From Tetranychus cinnabarinus (Eukaryota > Arthropoda > Arachnida > Trombidiformes > Tetranychidae): a stretch of DNA of 64,000 bases. Shown one piece after another: positions 61,432 through 64,000 of the stretch. Position numbers and translations under genes: made by a program. Location: assembly GCA_022266195.1 (NCBI GenBank), contig WHVY01000002.1, forward strand, positions 7,641,001-7,705,000, given 5' to 3'. The notes below the pieces were generated by a model, which saw only the letters and a program-made list of their open reading frames with translations, had not been told where the DNA came from and made no database searches. The stretch's first letter is position 1. The number at the start of each line of letters is the position of its first letter.

Positions 61432-62142
61432 ATGGATTCAAAATCTCACTTGATTCGTGTTCTTTACGTTTTGTATTTCATTCATTTTTCAAGTCAATGG
61501 TACCAGTCTGAAATACCAAATTTCGCTGCATCTCATGTTAATTATTATATGGACATCAAAACCAGTAATGACTTGAAACGGACTAACCTTAAAGACGATA
61601 ATGTTCAATGGAGAAATGAGAGCTTCTTTGAAAGTATTTATCATCAAACCTGCAGAGTAAAATTCGAAGAGTATGACAATTGTTATCTTTATTTATTTAA
61701 GAATGAAACTAATTCTATTCATGGACCGGTAAAGATCAATTACAAGCAAATTGAATTGGATATGAAATTCAATTTGAGCCAAAGTACTAAGGATAAGTAT
61801 TGGTTCGAGAATCCAAAGGAATTTCAACTTTACTTCTTGGCTGAAGCTCGTTGTATTTTAACGCTATTGGCATATAAAAAAATTGATATAATGCAGTCCC
61901 GCATGATTCCTCATCTGAATACATATCTTGAATTGGATTCGATAACTGCCTCACTTTTTCCGAAGATCGAGAGAGACGATTATTTCATAATAAACATCTT
62001 TAATTTCGATAAATTTGATTACTTTTTTTCAGACAAGCACACCATAACTCGTTCTCATGAGGGATACAAAGGTTACACAGCTTCCCATCCCATTTTCAAC
62101 TATACAATTGTACCCATAAATAACGCTTTCAACGAAATTTGA
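61432..62142 (+). CDS. Secreted protein of unknown function, paralogue of the 59737-60929 gene
   Basis: A single open frame of 236 residues. The start is taken at ATG 61432, which gives a plausible signal peptide (LIRVLYVLYFIHFSSQ); the frame is open further upstream but without an ATG. Cys occur at TCRVKFEEYDNCY and ARCILT, and sequons include NES, NET, NLS and NYT. The shared motif TYLELDSITASLFPKI ties it to the minus-strand neighbour, though overall similarity is weak and that gene has an intron after its signal region. An AATAAA lies at 62178-62183, 36 bases after the stop, so it looks like a normal transcribed gene. No known family recognised. Confidence 0.72.
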   Translation: MDSKSHLIRVLYVLYFIHFSSQWYQSEIPNFAASHVNYYMDIKTSNDLKRTNLKDDNVQWRNESFFESIYHQTCRVKFEEYDNCYLYLFKNETNSIHGPVKINYKQIELDMKFNLSQSTKDKYWFENPKEFQLYFLAEARCILTLLAYKKIDIMQSRMIPHLNTYLELDSITASLFPKIERDDYFIINIFNFDKFDYFFSDKHTITRSHEGYKGYTASHPIFNYTIVPINNAFNEI

Positions 62143-62750
62143 AACCACATTCGATTTGTGGAAACAAATATATTTTCAATAAAGACCGTTTCAATCAACT
62201 CTAAAATACGATTTTATCATTGGTTTACATATACAACTAACTGAAATGTTGACTGAAATACAAGTTAAAGAGTTGAATGAAAAATTTTGATAATAACTGT
62301 AACCGTGACCTTTTTTCATAAAGAGTTATAATAGCATTTCAACATCGCCAGTCAAAGGTTAATAATCAATCAAAAGTGTTCCCTGGAAGATCAGATGAAC
62401 AGAAAAATTAAAATTGATGATTGCAGAAATGAAGCTATCCAGGTGGGTGAAAATCTAGGGCTCAGTGTACTCTAACAATGTAATTAGTTTGCATATCAAA
62501 TATTGCAATAGATTTATCTTTTTCAATCCAATCAATCGACATCAAAAAACACCAATTCTTAACGAAAAAAGCAACGTCAGAATGCGAAATCCAAAGTGTA
62601 AATCTTTATTTTTTGACACATTAATAGTGTTCATTTGAGATGAAAAAGCAATTCAAACATAAAAAATTATCACTAGATTTGAGAGTTGAATCTTTGATGA
62701 ACAATCATTAACGAAATTGGTTTCAAAATTTAAACTTTTAATCATAAATC
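62143..62750. other. Intergenic region right of the secreted-protein pair
   Basis: It contains the AATAAA of the preceding gene. No further gene or repeat recognised until the repeat at 62751. Confidence 0.45.
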
Positions 62751-62914
62751 ATAGACGATGTAATCAATGTTAATAATTTTTAAAATTGTTGATCAACAAT
62801 TTTCAAATCATTGTTTATTCAATTGAAAATTATACAATTTTCTAATCAGTAAATTGTCCAAAGCGTCCATTTCATTTACAATGTGTCCAGTATCTTTAAA
62901 AAGATAATCGAGTT
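62751..62914 (+). repeat. Scrap of DCX-EMAP exon 16 joined to a second copy of its 3' flank
   Basis: 62751-62771 is a 21-base exact match to part of DCX-EMAP exon 16 (58466-58486), ATAGACGATGTAATCAATGTT. It runs straight into 62773-62914, the right copy of the 142-base direct repeat (left copy 59102-59243). The intervening coding and 3' UTR sequence is missing here. The KChIP-like 3' end begins directly after it. Confidence 0.9.
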
Positions 62915-63078
62915 TCCTTTCGTAACATTATGTCAAAATTATCCATCATGTATTGTGCGTCAAAAAAGTGATCAACAAATGAATCTACTTGAATAGTGAA
63001 TGAATTTAGTTTCCAATAAATTAGTGATGAGAAAAAGAAGAAAAAATATTTCAATTTAAGTGAAATTTTTCCAGTTTT

Positions 63079-64000
63079 TCACTCATAAAAGACAGTGTCA
63101 AAAATGGCAAAAGATTGCATCCGATCTTCCTGAAATGAAAGGTGATTTTTTCATGAGAATTTCAATATTTTCTTTAAACAGTTAAATGAACATTTACCTT
63201 TTTACACCAAGAATAAAAATCTTCATAAGTTATAGAGCCTCGATTATGGATATCGATTTCCTGATTATCATGGCAATGAGTAGTTTAGGCAAAAAGATGA
63301 AGAGCAAAATGAATTAACAAAAAAAGATGAATGAAGAGACAAGAAAATGATGATGATAATGATGACAATGAGATAATAATAGACATTCATTGATGAACCA
63401 GTAAATCAGATTAACCATCAGTGTAATCAACGTTGAAACTGCAAGTGAATATTGATCAATTATTATATCATGTAAACACTATCATCATAATTACATTTTT
63501 ATATCAATACAGATGATAGGGAATATCATGTTCATCAGAATTACCTTGAAAACTCTATCAACATGTTGACGTATATGAGCATCGTTGACTCGAGGTTGAG
63601 TACTTGAACCAAGCATCAGATAAACAGCTTTAACTACAATCATCATTTCATCTTTGGTAATCACTTGATCACCATGAACATCATACAACATGAAGACCCA
63701 TTCAATTTGGTCATTTAAATTGCCACGAGAAAGCATCGATAAAATGGTCAAGAATTGCTGAGACACCAAGAAACATTTCATTAAGAAGATTGAAAATGAA
63801 AAGAAAAAAATTGAACAAGAAAATGAAATTTGAAAAACTCACTTCAAAATTGATTGAGCTTTTGTTGAGATACCTTTTACAGGCATTGAATACACATGAT
63901 GCATATAATGAACCATCTGAGACAGAAAAGAAGAGAATCAAAATTAAAATCTTTTTTCCCTGAAAATTGACTGGGAATCCTCAGAACTCACCTCCCAATG
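63079..64000 (-). CDS. KChIP-like EF-hand calcium sensor (3' part; continues beyond the window)
   Basis: Exons on the minus strand: one entering the window at 64000-63992, then 63916-63843, 63757-63545, 63260-63198 and 63129-63079 with stop TGA. The readable part is about 127 residues. KChIPs belong to the NCS family; they bind Ca2+ and modulate Kv4 A-type potassium channels at the membrane. Family marks are PLGDGSLYASCVFNACKRYL (a degenerate EF-hand 2 region), QFLTILSMLSRG, an intact EF-hand 3 loop (DVHGDQVITKDE), EF-hand 4 (DIHNRGSITYED, with Asp at position 12) and a hydrophobic C-terminus similar to the SMQLFENVI end of KChIPs. The exon phases fit. It is convergent with DCX-EMAP across the secreted-protein pair. 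A frequenin-type sensor is possible but less likely. Confidence 0.85.

Overview
The window looks like nuclear DNA of an arthropod. It is AT-rich, carries short GT-AG introns of about 60 to 100 bases next to a few of 1 kb or more, uses the standard code, and has a eukaryotic tRNA-Ser. Gene content (a tenectin-like VWC/mucin matrix protein, a doublecortin-EMAP fusion, an Hrb87F-type hnRNP) fits arthropods. A chelicerate such as a mite is my inference from compactness and general feel, and is not proven by the sequence.

Layout from left to right: a decayed copy of the CSTF1 3' end (590-775); a chimeric minus-strand gene joining a SMARCE1-like part that lacks most of its HMG box to a Ser/Thr-rich mucin-like part (750-3060); intact CSTF1/CstF50 (3521-5166, minus); HMGB with two boxes and an acidic tail (7321-8340, minus), head-to-head with a single-box HMG gene (9121-9586, plus); a 13-exon secreted VWC/mucin gene of about 4,404 residues resembling tenectin (10624-26019, minus) with one 11-kb repeat-filled exon; about 11 kb without a recognisable gene; a mosaic block (37250-40339) with an hnRNP exon fragment and a broken GPR158-like ectodomain gene between 0.42-kb direct repeats; CDC16/APC6 (40547-43145, minus), divergent from the hnRNP A1/Hrb87F gene (43614-45108, plus); a repeat-rich segment with degraded ends of two downstream genes and tRNA-Ser(AGA) (45295-49860); a DCX-EMAP gene in 17 exons (51019-58830, plus); a divergent pair of related secreted-protein genes (59737-60929 minus, 61432-62142 plus); and the 3' part of a KChIP-like EF-hand gene running off the right edge.

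The housekeeping genes (mRNA 3' processing, chromatin, anaphase-promoting complex, splicing) look intact and ordinary. The unusual signal is architectural. Pieces of neighbouring genes, mostly 3' ends, recur as fragments, and at four places a gene-bearing or fragment-bearing segment sits between direct repeats of flanking sequence: 775-3490 between CSTF1 3' ends; 37671-39913 between 0.42-kb copies; 46.65-48.5 kb between rearranged 1.3-kb blocks; and 59244-62750 between 142-base copies of the DCX-EMAP 3' flank. The pieces differ in age (about 75% to 99% identity by eye), so the process appears to be repeated. The SMARCE1/mucin/CSTF1 chimera may be one of its products. All coordinates and exon joins were worked out by hand from reading frame and splice signals.
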